A stretch of DNA of 64,000 nt from Enterococcus hermanniensis (GTDB taxonomy: Bacteria; Bacillota; Bacilli; Lactobacillales; Enterococcaceae): positions 186,001-250,000 of the forward strand of contig NZ_JXKQ01000002.1 in assembly GCF_001885945.1 (NCBI RefSeq), written 5' to 3'. Positions 45,283 through 55,044 of the stretch are shown here, in pieces (position 1 is the first letter of the stretch; every line of letters starts with the position of its first letter). The notes below the pieces were generated by a model, which searched no databases, was not told the origin of the DNA, and worked only from the letters and a program-made list of their open reading frames with translations. A program made the position numbers and the translations under genes.

Positions 45283-47574
45283 CTACATTTTTGCATGGAA
45301 CGTACGGCTGATAACATCTTCTTGTTGTTCACGAGTTAAATCGATAAATTTAACAGCATAGCCAGAAACACGAATGGTGAAGTTTGCATATTCTTCTTTT
45401 TCTGGATGTTCCATAGCATCGACTAATTTTTCTTTACCAAAGACGTTTACATTCAAATGATGCGCACCTTGGTTAAAGTAGCCATCTAACACACTCGTTA
45501 GATTTTCGATACGTTCATCTTCATCATGACCTAAGGCATCTGGGTTGATACTTTGTGTATTTGAGATACCATCTAAAGCATATTCATAAGGTAATTTTGT
45601 CAATGAATTAAGTGAAGCTAATAAGCCATTTTGTTCAGCGCCATAAGATGGGTTAGCACCTGGAGATAGTGGTTCTCCTGCTTTACGACCGTCAGGCATT
45701 GCACCAGTAGCTTTACCATAAACAACATTCGAAGTAATCGTTAAGATTGATGTTGTTGGTTCTGAGTTGCGGTAAGTATGATAATGTTCAAGTTTTTCCA
45801 TGAATTTCTTCAACAACCAAACAGCGATGTCATCCGCACGAGCATCATCATTTCCGTATTTAGGAAATTCGCCATCAATCTTGAAGTCTGTAACAATCCC
45901 ATCTTCATCACGCAATGGATATACTTTTGCGTATTTAATAGCCGCTAATGAATCGACAACGTGAGAAAAACCAGCAATACCAGTAGCAAATGTCCGTTTT
46001 ATATTAGTGTCCATCAAAGCTAATTCAGCAGCTTCATAATAATATTTGTCATGCATGTAATGAATAGCATTCAATGTATTTACATACATTCCTGCTAACC
46101 ATTCCAACATGTCATCATACTTAGCCATAACTTCTTCAAAATCTAAAACATCATCTGATTCAATCGGGCGATAATCCGGTCCGACTTGAACTTTAGATTT
46201 TTCGTCGACCCCACCATTGATTGCGTATAATAATGCTTTGGCTAAGTTGGCACGTGCACCAAAGAACTGCATTTCTTTCCCAGTTTGGGTCGCTGATACA
46301 CAGCAGCAGATCGCATAGTCATCTAACCATACTGGACGCATCACATCATCATTTTCATATTGAATCGATGATGTATCAATCGAAATTTTCGCTGCATAAT
46401 CTTTAAATCCTTCTGGTAAACGTGAAGAATATAAAACAGTCAAGTTCGGTTCAGGAGATGGGCCCATGTTTTCTAATGTGTGTAAGAAACGGAAATCATT
46501 TTTTGTGACTAATGTGCGACCATCCATGCCCATGCCTGCAATTGAAAGAGTTGCCCAAACAGGGTCACCAGAAAATAATTCATTGTATGAAGGAATCCGT
46601 GCGAATTTGACCATTCGTAATTTCATTACTAGGTGGTCGATCAATTCTTGTGCGTCTACTTCAGTCAATGTACCATTTTCGATATCACGTTGGATATAAA
46701 TATCTAAGAATGTAGAGACACGACCAATTGACATTGCCGCTCCGTTTTGTTCTTTGATCGCAGCTAAATAACCGAAGTATGTCCATTGAACCGCTTCTTT
46801 TGCATTTTCTGCTGGACGAGAAATATCAAAACCATACGCTGCAGCCATTTCTTTGATACGTTTCAATGCATTGTATTGATCAGTGATTTCTTCACGCAAA
46901 CGCATGTCTTCTTCTGTAAATTGTCCGTGACCACAGTTTTCATGATCTTTAAATTTTTCTTGCATCAAATAATCAATGCCGTATAAAGCAACACGACGGT
47001 AGTCACCTACAACGCGCCCACGACCATAAGTATCTGGAAGACCTGTAATAATTTTATTCCGACGCGCCGCACGAATTTCTGGCGTATAGATATCAAATAC
47101 TGCTTGATTGTGTGTTTTGTGATACGTATTGAAAATTTCTGTATATTTAGGATTTGGTGTATAGCCATAACTTTCAAGTGATTCTTCCGCCATTCGGATA
47201 CCACCATAAGGCATGAATGCACGTTTCAATGGTTTGTCTGTTTGAATCCCTACGATTGCTTCTTGATCTTTTGCTTCTTCATCGATATAGCCAGCACCAT
47301 AAGCATTAGCAGCAGAAACAACATCTGCTTCCATGTCTAAAACGCCGCCATTTTCACGTTCTTGTTTTTGTAATTTTTGTAGCTTGCCCCATAATTCGTT
47401 TGTTGCTGCTGTTGGTTCTGCTAAAAATTCAGCAGTGCCTTCATAAGGTTTGTAGTTTGCTTGGATGAAGTCACGGGTGTTAATTTCCGTTTTCCATAAA
47501 TGACCTTTAAAGCCTTCCCATGCAGCCTTTTCAGTGTTCTTCATTTGTTTAAGTTCATTTGTTGCAGTTCCCAT
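45283..47574 (-). CDS. pflB: Formate C-acetyltransferase (pyruvate formate-lyase)
   Basis: 763 residues. Converts pyruvate and CoA to acetyl-CoA and formate in mixed-acid fermentation. The glycyl radical site is Gly738 in IRVSGYAV, and the active-site cysteines lie in [12 protein letters not shown]. Length and both motifs are normal. Start ATG, ten bases after AAGGAGG. The nearby promoter carries a possible Rex site, fitting control by NADH/NAD. Cytosolic, inactivated by oxygen. Confidence 0.98.
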   Translation of the reverse strand: MGTATNELKQMKNTEKAAWEGFKGHLWKTEINTRDFIQANYKPYEGTAEFLAEPTAATNELWGKLQKLQKQERENGGVLDMEADVVSAANAYGAGYIDEEAKDQEAIVGIQTDKPLKRAFMPYGGIRMAEESLESYGYTPNPKYTEIFNTYHKTHNQAVFDIYTPEIRAARRNKIITGLPDTYGRGRVVGDYRRVALYGIDYLMQEKFKDHENCGHGQFTEEDMRLREEITDQYNALKRIKEMAAAYGFDISRPAENAKEAVQWTYFGYLAAIKEQNGAAMSIGRVSTFLDIYIQRDIENGTLTEVDAQELIDHLVMKLRMVKFARIPSYNELFSGDPVWATLSIAGMGMDGRTLVTKNDFRFLHTLENMGPSPEPNLTVLYSSRLPEGFKDYAAKISIDTSSIQYENDDVMRPVWLDDYAICCCVSATQTGKEMQFFGARANLAKALLYAINGGVDEKSKVQVGPDYRPIESDDVLDFEEVMAKYDDMLEWLAGMYVNTLNAIHYMHDKYYYEAAELALMDTNIKRTFATGIAGFSHVVDSLAAIKYAKVYPLRDEDGIVTDFKIDGEFPKYGNDDARADDIAVWLLKKFMEKLEHYHTYRNSEPTTSILTITSNVVYGKATGAMPDGRKAGEPLSPGANPSYGAEQNGLLASLNSLTKLPYEYALDGISNTQSINPDALGHDEDERIENLTSVLDGYFNQGAHHLNVNVFGKEKLVDAMEHPEKEEYANFTIRVSGYAVKFIDLTREQQEDVISRTFHAKM

Positions 47575-47629
47575 TTTAAAAGGACCTCCTTAGAATATAA
47601 AAACGTAATTGCTACAGCTTTACGAACAC

Positions 47630-47657
47630 AGTATAACACATCGTTCTATTTATGCAA
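47630..47657 (-). promoter_or_regulatory. pflB promoter
   Basis: TTGCAT (47652-47657), a 16-base spacer and extended TGTTATACT -10 (TATACT at 47630-47635) on the minus strand. Confidence 0.6.
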
Positions 47658-47665
47658 GCCTTTAC

Positions 47666-47683
47666 TTGTGAAAGATTATCAAT
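47666..47683. promoter_or_regulatory. Possible Rex site upstream of pflB
   Basis: TTGTGAAAGATTATCAAT: the left half matches the Rex consensus TTGTGAA perfectly, the right half only partly. It lies directly upstream of the -35 box. Tentative. Confidence 0.35.
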
Positions 47684-47795
47684 ATTATAAATTTCACTTG
47701 TTATCGTTACCAAATCTTTGTTATTAAAGGGTTTTAGTTTTTTAAATTCTAATTTTATTCTCTTATCCTGCTAGCCTATTCTTAATATTGTGATT

Positions 47796-47834
47796 AAAAA
47801 AACGGCTTCTGTATTAACACAGAAGCCGTTTTTT
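47796..47834 (-). terminator. Terminator of parC
   Basis: AACGGCTTCTGT (47801-47812), a 6-base loop, ACAGAAGCCGTT (47819-47830): a perfect 12-bp stem with T tracts on both sides. Confidence 0.9.
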
Positions 47835-47858
47835 ATCATAAAAATTAACACAGAAAAT

Positions 47859-50306
47859 CTATTCTTGAATCAAATTTTGTTCTTGAAAAACGGAGAACAA
47901 TTCTCCATCTTTCTTCTCATCAATTACAAAACTTCCGTTTGAAATACGGTCGCTGATTGGTACTTTAGTAATATCTAATTCTTTTTCTGTACCCTTTTGA
48001 GTGGTTAGCAACAATGTGCCTTCTGTATCTGTCGTCATAAAGGCTAAACGGTGGGGATTTTTTTTCAACTCACGGAAAATCATTAACCCGCGTTTTGCCC
48101 GACCTAGCTGGGGTAGTTCTTGTGCTAACATTCGTTTAGCCGCACCGCGTTGACTCAATAGTAAAATTGGCGAATCACCTTCAGACGGAACTAATGCGCC
48201 AGAAACAACATAATCCCCATCTTTTAGATTAATAGCTTTTACTCCAGCAGCTTTTGCGCCAACTACAGGTACTTCATCTAATGGATAACGTAGGCCAAAC
48301 GCTCGATGGGAAGCAATCAACACATCGACCTTTAAAATATCGCTTGTTAAAAAGACAGATACGATTTGATCAGTCGCACTTTTCATCTTCATAGCAGTCG
48401 TTGGACGACTCCGATATGTCCGCCATGGTGAAAATTCTGTCATCCGTGTTTGTTTGATCATGCCATCTTTACTGATAAAGATAAAGAGCTTGTTCGCATC
48501 GATTTTTTTGTATGGAAAAGCAGCAATAATTTCTTCATCCATCGATAAATTATTGATTGTTTGAGAAATATGTTCCCCTACATCTTTCCATTTTAATTCA
48601 GTAATTTCATGAATAGGACGATAAATCATATTACCCCGATTCGTTAAAATCAATAAATGCTCCAATGTATTCATTTTCTCAATAAAAATAATTGAATCGC
48701 CCTCTTTCATCCCATATTCATCTGGGCGAGAGGCATTGTAAGACCGAATGCTACTCCGTTTTAGATAGCCTTCTTTGGTCAAAGTTACGATGACATCTTC
48801 TTGAGCGATCAAGACTTCTGTATCGATTTTTATTTCGGTAATTTCATCTTCGATTTTCGTCAATCGATCATTGCCATAATTTTTCTTAATTTGACGTAAT
48901 TCTTGTTTCATCACTTTATGCAATTCTTTTTCACTATTCAAAATCAATTGCAATTCTTTGATTTCAGTAGCTAACTCTTCGGCTTCTTTTTCTAAATCGG
49001 TAATATCCGTATTTGTTAAACGATACAGCTGAAGTGTCACGATGGCTTCTGCTTGTTCTTCAGAAAAATCAAAGCGCTCAACTAAATTTTGTTTCGCATT
49101 TTTTTTATCTTTACTGCTACGAATCACAGCGATCACTTCATCTAAAATCGACAAAGCTTTCATCAAGCCTTCAACGATATGTTGACGCTTTTGTGCTTTG
49201 GCTAACTCGTACTCGCTACGTTTAGTGATAACGATTTTACGGTGAGCAACATAGCTTTCTAAAATATGTTTCAACCCCACTTGTTGGGGTGTCATATTAT
49301 CGATAGCAACCATATTAAAGTTGTAATTGATTTGCAGATCCGTATTTTTAAACAAATAATTTAAAATTCCTTCTGCATTTGCATCTTTTTTCAATTCAAC
49401 AACGACTTGCAACCCCGTACGGTCAGATTCATCACGAACTTCAGCAATACCATCAATTTTTTTATTCAAACGAATCTCATCCATTTTTTTGACCAATACT
49501 GCTTTATTGACTTCATATGGAATCTCATGGATCACGATTTGTTGCTTGCCACCTTTTAGTGGTTCGATCGATGTTTTAGAGCGCAGAATGACTTTTCCTT
49601 TACCCGTCTCATAGGCTTTTTTTATTTCGGATTTGCCTTGTAAAATACCACCTGTTGGAAAATCTGGCCCAGGAATATACTCCATGATCTTATCCAACGT
49701 CGCATTTGGATGATCAATCAAATAGATCGCACCCTCAATCACTTCGGCTAAATTGTGAGTGGGGATTTCCGTTGCATACCCCGCAGAAATACCTGTTGAT
49801 CCATTGACTAATAAATTGGGGTAGGCTGCTGGCAATACAGTTGGTTCTTTTTCGGTATCATCAAAGTTCCAAACTAAATCGACTGTATTTTTTTCAATGT
49901 CTTTCAGCATTTCACCACTTAATTGAGACAAACGAGCTTCTGTATAACGCATCGCCGCTGGCGGATCACCGTCCATCGAGCCGTTGTTTCCGTGCATTTC
50001 GATCAAGACCTGACGTAACTTCCAGTCTTGACTCATCCGCACCATTGCTTCATAGATTGAGCTGTCTCCATGGGGATGATAATTCCCCATGATATTTCCG
50101 ACAGATTTGGCAGATTTCCGGAATCCTTTATCATACGTATTGCCATCTTTATTCATAGCATATAAGATTCGGCGTTGAACTGGTTTTAGTCCATCACGAA
50201 TATCTGGTAATGCCCGTTCTTGAATAATATATTTTGAATAGCGGCCAAAACGGTCACCCATTACTTCTTCTAATGTTAATTCTTGGATCGAATGTTTTGC
50301 ATCCAT
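47859..50306 (-). CDS. parC: DNA topoisomerase IV subunit A
   Basis: 815 residues. Cleaves and rejoins DNA to separate replicated chromosomes. The catalytic Tyr121 lies in AAMRYTEARL. The quinolone-resistance region reads HGDSSIYEAM with Ser82 and Glu86 (the usual Ser80 and Glu84, offset by two), so it is wild type. The C-terminal beta-pinwheel domain is present. It starts 14 bases after parE, with AGGAGG ten bases before the ATG. Confidence 0.98.
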   Translation of the reverse strand: MDAKHSIQELTLEEVMGDRFGRYSKYIIQERALPDIRDGLKPVQRRILYAMNKDGNTYDKGFRKSAKSVGNIMGNYHPHGDSSIYEAMVRMSQDWKLRQVLIEMHGNNGSMDGDPPAAMRYTEARLSQLSGEMLKDIEKNTVDLVWNFDDTEKEPTVLPAAYPNLLVNGSTGISAGYATEIPTHNLAEVIEGAIYLIDHPNATLDKIMEYIPGPDFPTGGILQGKSEIKKAYETGKGKVILRSKTSIEPLKGGKQQIVIHEIPYEVNKAVLVKKMDEIRLNKKIDGIAEVRDESDRTGLQVVVELKKDANAEGILNYLFKNTDLQINYNFNMVAIDNMTPQQVGLKHILESYVAHRKIVITKRSEYELAKAQKRQHIVEGLMKALSILDEVIAVIRSSKDKKNAKQNLVERFDFSEEQAEAIVTLQLYRLTNTDITDLEKEAEELATEIKELQLILNSEKELHKVMKQELRQIKKNYGNDRLTKIEDEITEIKIDTEVLIAQEDVIVTLTKEGYLKRSSIRSYNASRPDEYGMKEGDSIIFIEKMNTLEHLLILTNRGNMIYRPIHEITELKWKDVGEHISQTINNLSMDEEIIAAFPYKKIDANKLFIFISKDGMIKQTRMTEFSPWRTYRSRPTTAMKMKSATDQIVSVFLTSDILKVDVLIASHRAFGLRYPLDEVPVVGAKAAGVKAINLKDGDYVVSGALVPSEGDSPILLLSQRGAAKRMLAQELPQLGRAKRGLMIFRELKKNPHRLAFMTTDTEGTLLLTTQKGTEKELDITKVPISDRISNGSFVIDEKKDGELFSVFQEQNLIQE

Positions 50307-50320
50307 CGTCCGACCACCTC

Positions 50321-52357
50321 CTACTCATCAAACAAACTGATTGAATTTGTATCATCAGCTGTTTTTTCTGTTTCATTTTGTTCAAGGATTGGTTCTGCTT
50401 GTGATTCTTCTTTATTGTCTAACAAGCTACCATCTTCTTCTAAAGTAAATTGGACATGTGTTTCAATCCATTTACGACGAGGTTCAACTTTATCACCCAT
50501 CAACGTCGTCACGCGACGTTCGGCTTGGGCAGCATCGTCGATCCGCACACGAACCAGAGTACGATATTCTGGGTCCATCGTTGTTTCCCATAGTTGTTCT
50601 GCATTCATTTCACCCAGACCTTTGTATCGTTGGAGCATATAACCTTTCCCAACTTTGCCAATGACAGCTTGCAATTCATCATCTGTCCAAGCATATTCGA
50701 CTACTTGTTTACGGCCCGCTCCTTTTGAAACTTTATAAAGCGGTGGTAATGCAATATAGACTTTCCCCGCTTCAATCAAAGGTTTCATATATCGATAGAA
50801 GAACGTTAATAACAAGACCTGAATGTGGGCACCATCGGTATCCGCATCGGTCATAATAATAACTTTGTCATAGTTACAATCTTCAATTGAAAATTCTGGT
50901 CCAACGCCCGCACCGATCGTATAGATCATGGTATTAATTTCTTCATTTTTTAGAATATCTTGCATTTTTGCTTTTTCTGTATTAATAACTTTCCCACGTA
51001 AAGGCAAGATTGCTTGGAATTTCCGATCACGGCCTTGCTTCGCAGAACCACCGGCGGAATCTCCTTCGACTAAAAATAATTCATTTCTTGCAGCATTCTT
51101 TGATTGTGCCGGGGTCAATTTACCTGAAAGTAATGATTCCCCTTTCTTGCGTTTCTTGCCATTACGGCTCTCTTCACGAGCTTTGCGAGCTGCTTCACGA
51201 GCTTCACGAGCCTTAATTGCTTTACGTACAAGCATTTGACTATTTTCACTATTTTCTTGTAAATAGAAGCCCATTTGCTCACCAATCACATTATCCACGG
51301 CACCACGAGCTGCAGGTGTCCCTAATTTACCTTTGGTTTGTCCCTCGAATTGCAAAAGATTTTCCGGAATTCGAACAGATAATACAGCTGATAATCCTTC
51401 GCGAAAATCAGATCCTTCAAGATTTTTATCTTTGTCTTTTAAAAGACCCGTTTTTCGCGCATATTCATTATAAGCTTTCGTCATCGATGTCTTCATGCCA
51501 GCTTCATGTGTGCCGCCATCTTTCGTTCGCACATTATTGACAAAAGATAAGACATTCTCAGAATAACCATCATTGTATTGATAAGATAGTTCCACTTCGA
51601 TTCCATCACGTTCACCAGAAAAATATACGACCGGTGTTAATGTATCTTTATCTTCATTCAAGTATTGGACGAATTCTTTGATTCCTTCTTCAAAATGGAA
51701 AATTTCTTTAACTTCTTCTGTGCCACGTAAATCGGTCAACGTGATTTTGACACCTTTTAATAAAAAGGCTGATTCTCGTAAGCGTTCAGATAATGTGTCG
51801 TAAGAAAAATGCAACGTAGAAAATATTTTCTTATCAGGTAAGAAATGAACCGTCGTTCCATTTGCCTGACGGGTTTTACCAATTTTTTCCAACGTACCTT
51901 GTGGTTTCCCACCGTCTTTGAATTTTTCACGATATTCAACGCCATCACGAACGATGGTGACCGTCAGCCATTCAGATAGTGCGTTTACGACACTGGCACC
52001 AACACCGTGAAGACCACCGGATGTTTTATAGCCACCTTGACCGAATTTTCCTCCGGCATGGAGGATAGTGAAAATAACTTCGACTGTTGGAATACCTGAT
52101 GCGTGCATTCCGACCGGCATTCCGCGTCCTTTGTCACTGACTTCCACACTGTTATCAGCATGAAGTGTAACTTCTATTTCATTTCCATATCCGGATAAGG
52201 CTTCGTCTACTGCATTATCCATGATTTCATAAACTAAATGATGTAAGCCACGACTGTCCGTCGAGCCGATATACATCCCTGGTCTTTTTCTAACCGCTTC
52301 TAAACCTTCTAATACTTGGATTGAAGCATCATTGTACTCGTTTTTCAAATTAGCCAA
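50321..52357 (-). CDS. parE: DNA topoisomerase IV subunit B
   Basis: 678 residues. ATPase subunit with a GHKL domain (DNAVDEALSGY near residue 48, KGRGMPVG) and a TOPRIM domain (LVEGDSAGGSAKQGRD, then MTDADTDGAH). The latter region, which includes positions of known quinolone resistance (LRGKVINTEKAK), looks normal. Start is TTG, eight bases after AAGGAG. Forms an operon with parC. Confidence 0.98.
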   Translation of the reverse strand: MANLKNEYNDASIQVLEGLEAVRKRPGMYIGSTDSRGLHHLVYEIMDNAVDEALSGYGNEIEVTLHADNSVEVSDKGRGMPVGMHASGIPTVEVIFTILHAGGKFGQGGYKTSGGLHGVGASVVNALSEWLTVTIVRDGVEYREKFKDGGKPQGTLEKIGKTRQANGTTVHFLPDKKIFSTLHFSYDTLSERLRESAFLLKGVKITLTDLRGTEEVKEIFHFEEGIKEFVQYLNEDKDTLTPVVYFSGERDGIEVELSYQYNDGYSENVLSFVNNVRTKDGGTHEAGMKTSMTKAYNEYARKTGLLKDKDKNLEGSDFREGLSAVLSVRIPENLLQFEGQTKGKLGTPAARGAVDNVIGEQMGFYLQENSENSQMLVRKAIKAREAREAARKAREESRNGKKRKKGESLLSGKLTPAQSKNAARNELFLVEGDSAGGSAKQGRDRKFQAILPLRGKVINTEKAKMQDILKNEEINTMIYTIGAGVGPEFSIEDCNYDKVIIMTDADTDGAHIQVLLLTFFYRYMKPLIEAGKVYIALPPLYKVSKGAGRKQVVEYAWTDDELQAVIGKVGKGYMLQRYKGLGEMNAEQLWETTMDPEYRTLVRVRIDDAAQAERRVTTLMGDKVEPRRKWIETHVQFTLEEDGSLLDNKEESQAEPILEQNETEKTADDTNSISLFDE

Positions 52358-52610
52358 GCTTACAACTCCTTATTTCTATTAACGTGTGTATCTTTCTTTA
52401 GCGAAAAATAACTTGTTATTCGTACTGTGTATGTTTCCAACTAAACTATTAAAAATCTAATTGCTTTGATTGATGACAATAAAAGTTGGATCGGCATCCT
52501 TACCTAAAGTACATCATTTGTATGATACGCTAAAAGTGTGTAAAAAAAAAGCCTATCCTAAAAGTGGAAAGACTTTTTAATCTTTTTCTTTAAGATTTAT
52601 GAGTTGCTTT

Positions 52611-53033
52611 TTAAGCTTGTTTGTTCAACTCAATCTTCACACAACGGTTCATTACGATATCATTTCTACCTTGATCTTGCAACAATTTCGCTGCTTCTTC
52701 ACTTTCTAGGCCTAATTGAGCCCAGAAAACTTTGGCATCGGTTTTCAAGAAAGCTTTAGCTACTTCCGGTAAAAATTCACTGCGACGGAAAACATCAACG
52801 ATATCGATCGTTACAGGTACATCCGTTAACTCAGCCACTACAGGGATCTCGTTGATCGTTTGGCCTGCTAACTTCGGATTCACACCATACAACGTATATC
52901 CATGTGCTTTTAGAACTTCGGCAATTTTGTAACTTGTTTTTTCTGGTTTGTCACTCAATCCGACTACCGCAATTACTTTTGCTTCATTCAAATATTGAAA
53001 AATTTTTTCTTGACTTGGATTTTGAAAACTCAT
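52611..53033 (-). CDS. CoA-binding protein (YccU-like)
   Basis: 140 residues. A Rossmann-like CoA-binding domain of the YccU type: AVVGLSDKPEKTSYKIAEVL near the N-terminus and the ending DIVMNRCVKIELNK with a conserved Asn-Arg-Cys. Role unknown, but the family is widespread. Single gene, divergent from plsY, with a promoter whose -35 overlaps that of plsY on the other strand. Confidence 0.88.
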   Translation of the reverse strand: MSFQNPSQEKIFQYLNEAKVIAVVGLSDKPEKTSYKIAEVLKAHGYTLYGVNPKLAGQTINEIPVVAELTDVPVTIDIVDVFRRSEFLPEVAKAFLKTDAKVFWAQLGLESEEAAKLLQDQGRNDIVMNRCVKIELNKQA

Positions 53034-53080
53034 TTTAGTCCCTCGCTATCAATCTAAATTTTAGTCATACTCATAAATTA

Positions 53081-53109
53081 AGTATAGCATGTGATTATAG
53101 ATTTGTTCA
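53081..53109 (-). promoter_or_regulatory. Promoter of the CoA-binding protein gene
   Basis: TGAACA (53104-53109), a 17-base spacer and extended TGCTATACT -10 (TATACT at 53081-53086) on the minus strand. Confidence 0.55.
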
Positions 53110-53131
53110 CTGATTTGAAATCTGCTAAAAT
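53103..53131 (+). promoter_or_regulatory. plsY promoter
   Basis: TTGTTC (53103-53108), a 17-base spacer and extended TGCTAAAAT -10 (TAAAAT at 53126-53131). The -35 hexamer shares five bases with that of the divergent gene. Confidence 0.55.
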
Positions 53132-53161
53132 GACGTTACAACTATAGAAATGAGGATTTAT

Positions 53162-53791
53162 ATGAAAATCGCTATACTGATGGTGCTGGCGTATCTCCTT
53201 GGCTCCATCCCTTCTGGAATTTGGATTGGAAAATTATTTTTTAAGAAAGATATCCGCGAATATGGTAGTGGAAATTCGGGAACGACGAATACCTTTCGTA
53301 TTTTAGGAAAAAAAGCTGGTCTCATCGTTTTTGCTATGGATTTATTGAAAGGAACATTAGCAACGTGTTTGCCGATGATTTTTCATTTAGATGTTAATCC
53401 ATTATGGTTTGGTCTGATTGCAGTGATTGGCCATACTTTACCGATTTTTGCTGGTTTTAAAGGCGGAAAAGCGGTTGCAACTAGTGCCGGAATGCTCTTA
53501 GGTTTTGCTCCTTTATTTTTCTTTTATTCTTTAGTCTTTTTCTTAGTCATTTTATATCTAACGAGCATGGTTAGTGCAGCTAGTATTTTATCTGCTATTT
53601 TTGTTACTGTGTCATCTATTCTTTTACCTTATTTTTGGCCTACTATTTTACCGACCCACAATTGGCTGTTAACTTTAGTCTGCTTTGTATTAACGTGCTA
53701 CATTATTTTCCGACACAAGGAAAATATTCAACGAATCAAAAATGGAACAGAGAATCGTGTCTCTTTTGGGTTGAATAAAAAGGAGAAATAA
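53162..53791 (+). CDS. plsY: Glycerol-3-phosphate acyltransferase
   Basis: 209 residues. Integral membrane enzyme that transfers an acyl group from acyl-phosphate to glycerol-3-phosphate, the first step of phospholipid synthesis. The motifs [18 protein letters not shown] and [18 protein letters not shown] are all present among five to seven hydrophobic segments. Start is the ATG at 53162, six bases after GAGG. An ATG at 53150 lies upstream of that ribosome site. It lies directly before the Nudix gene, one base apart. Confidence 0.96.
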   Translation: MKIAILMVLAYLLGSIPSGIWIGKLFFKKDIREYGSGNSGTTNTFRILGKKAGLIVFAMDLLKGTLATCLPMIFHLDVNPLWFGLIAVIGHTLPIFAGFKGGKAVATSAGMLLGFAPLFFFYSLVFFLVILYLTSMVSAASILSAIFVTVSSILLPYFWPTILPTHNWLLTLVCFVLTCYIIFRHKENIQRIKNGTENRVSFGLNKKEK

Positions 53792-54406
53792 ATGGATGAA
53801 CAACTTTTAGCTTGGGCAATCGAGCTTCAAGCATTAGCCCAAGCAGGATTAGCTTATACAAAAGATCCCTTTGATGAAGAACGCTTTGAACGGATTCGTA
53901 CAATCGCTGTCGAAATGTTAGCTGTACAGTCGCCTTTACCGATAGCGAAATTACGCACCTTATTTGCTGATGAAACAGGTTATCCTACGCCGAAATTAGA
54001 TACCCGTGCAGCTGTTTTTAACGAAGATAAAATATTATTAGTTCAAGAAAAAAACAAACTCTGGTCCTTACCTGGTGGCTGGGTCGACTTTGATCAATCG
54101 ATTAAAGAAAACACTATTAAAGAAACACAAGAAGAGACCGGTTTGACCGTTGAACCGTTAAAAGTTATTGCCATTCAAGATCGGAACAAACATAACTTTC
54201 CTCGATATGCCTATAGTGTCTGTAAAGTTTTTGTCGAATGCCAACTGATTGGTGGTTCTTTTATCGAAAACATTGAAACCCTGCAAATTGGTTGGTTCAC
54301 AAAAGATCGGTTGCCACCGTTAGCAGAAGCTAAAAATACTCAAGCTCAAATCGATTTATGCTTTTCCGCTCATGAAACACAAAATTGGCAAGTTTTTTTC
54401 GATTAA
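53792..54406 (+). CDS. Nudix hydrolase
   Basis: 204 residues. An N-terminal helical domain (about 1-65) of the type seen in nucleotide-sugar Nudix enzymes, then the Nudix fold. The Nudix box is LPGGWVDFDQSIKENTIKET followed by QEETGL: the core KExxEE is present, but the expected Glu after the glycine block is Gln, a relaxed form. Likely hydrolyses ADP-ribose or another nucleoside diphosphate derivative. Co-transcribed with plsY, starting directly after its stop, with AAGGAG upstream. Confidence 0.85.
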   Translation: MDEQLLAWAIELQALAQAGLAYTKDPFDEERFERIRTIAVEMLAVQSPLPIAKLRTLFADETGYPTPKLDTRAAVFNEDKILLVQEKNKLWSLPGGWVDFDQSIKENTIKETQEETGLTVEPLKVIAIQDRNKHNFPRYAYSVCKVFVECQLIGGSFIENIETLQIGWFTKDRLPPLAEAKNTQAQIDLCFSAHETQNWQVFFD

Positions 54407-54410
54407 AAAA

Positions 54411-54441
54411 AGGTCACTTCATTGAGAAGTGACCTTTTTTA
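54411..54441. terminator. Bidirectional terminator
   Basis: AGGTCACTTC (54411-54420), a 5-base loop, GAAGTGACCT (54426-54435), with A and T tracts on both sides. It separates the Nudix and GNAT genes. Confidence 0.9.
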
Positions 54442-54912
54442 TAGCTCTTTTTTCAAAAAGACATTGTCAACAGCAACGACAGGGAAATCGGCTGGAAATT
54501 CTGTAATTGCCAATGCTTCAAACTCATTTTTCTTATAAAAAGCAATCGCGGCTTCAAACGTCGTGATCGTTCCTAAATAAATAGCCTTATAGCCATTTTC
54601 TTTAGCAAATTTAGTTGCTGTATCTAATAATAATTGCCCAACTTTATGCCGGCGGTACTCTTTTTTAACGAACATCTTACGTAAGGCTAAATTTCTATTT
54701 TCTAAACGAATCAACGCAATTGTTCCTACAACTTGGTCACCATCCATTGCCAACCAAAAATTCCCACCACCGGCGATATAAAATTCTTGGATTTCCAATA
54801 AATCTGGTTGATCCTCCAAAGTGATCGCAATATGAAATTCTTCTTGCTGAATTTTAGTAATAACATCCGCTACTTGCATTTTGTATGGCTCTTGATATTC
54901 AATAATTTCCAT
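54439..54912 (-). CDS. GNAT family N-acetyltransferase
   Basis: 157 residues. A single GNAT domain with the acetyl-CoA pyrophosphate motif KEYRRHKVGQLLLDTATKFA (R-x-x-x-x-G form) and the beta-strand before it (LALRKMFVKK). The substrate is unknown; such small enzymes act on amines, amino acids or proteins. Start ATG, eight to ten bases after AAGGAG. Single gene. Confidence 0.88.
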   Translation of the reverse strand: MEIIEYQEPYKMQVADVITKIQQEEFHIAITLEDQPDLLEIQEFYIAGGGNFWLAMDGDQVVGTIALIRLENRNLALRKMFVKKEYRRHKVGQLLLDTATKFAKENGYKAIYLGTITTFEAAIAFYKKNEFEALAITEFPADFPVVAVDNVFLKKEL

Positions 54913-55011
54913 TCAATTCACGCTCCTTAGTCTAGTCGAAGGCTTAAGTAAAATACTCTAAACTTTCTTCTAGCATCCTCTAATTAACTAAGAATAGCAA
55001 CTAATTAGCAA

Positions 55012-55044
55012 CAAAAAAACTGGAGATTTACTCCAGTTTTTTTA
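55012..55044 (-). terminator. Terminator after the aldose epimerase gene
   Basis: AACTGGAG, a 5-base loop, CTCCAGTT, then T-rich on the minus strand. It overlaps the gene's stop codon and ends the codY transcript. Confidence 0.82.

Noticed and set aside
52541-52600. Possible terminator downstream of the CoA-binding protein gene
   Set aside because: The stems are short and made of A-T pairs only, although a T-run exists. Not strong enough to call.
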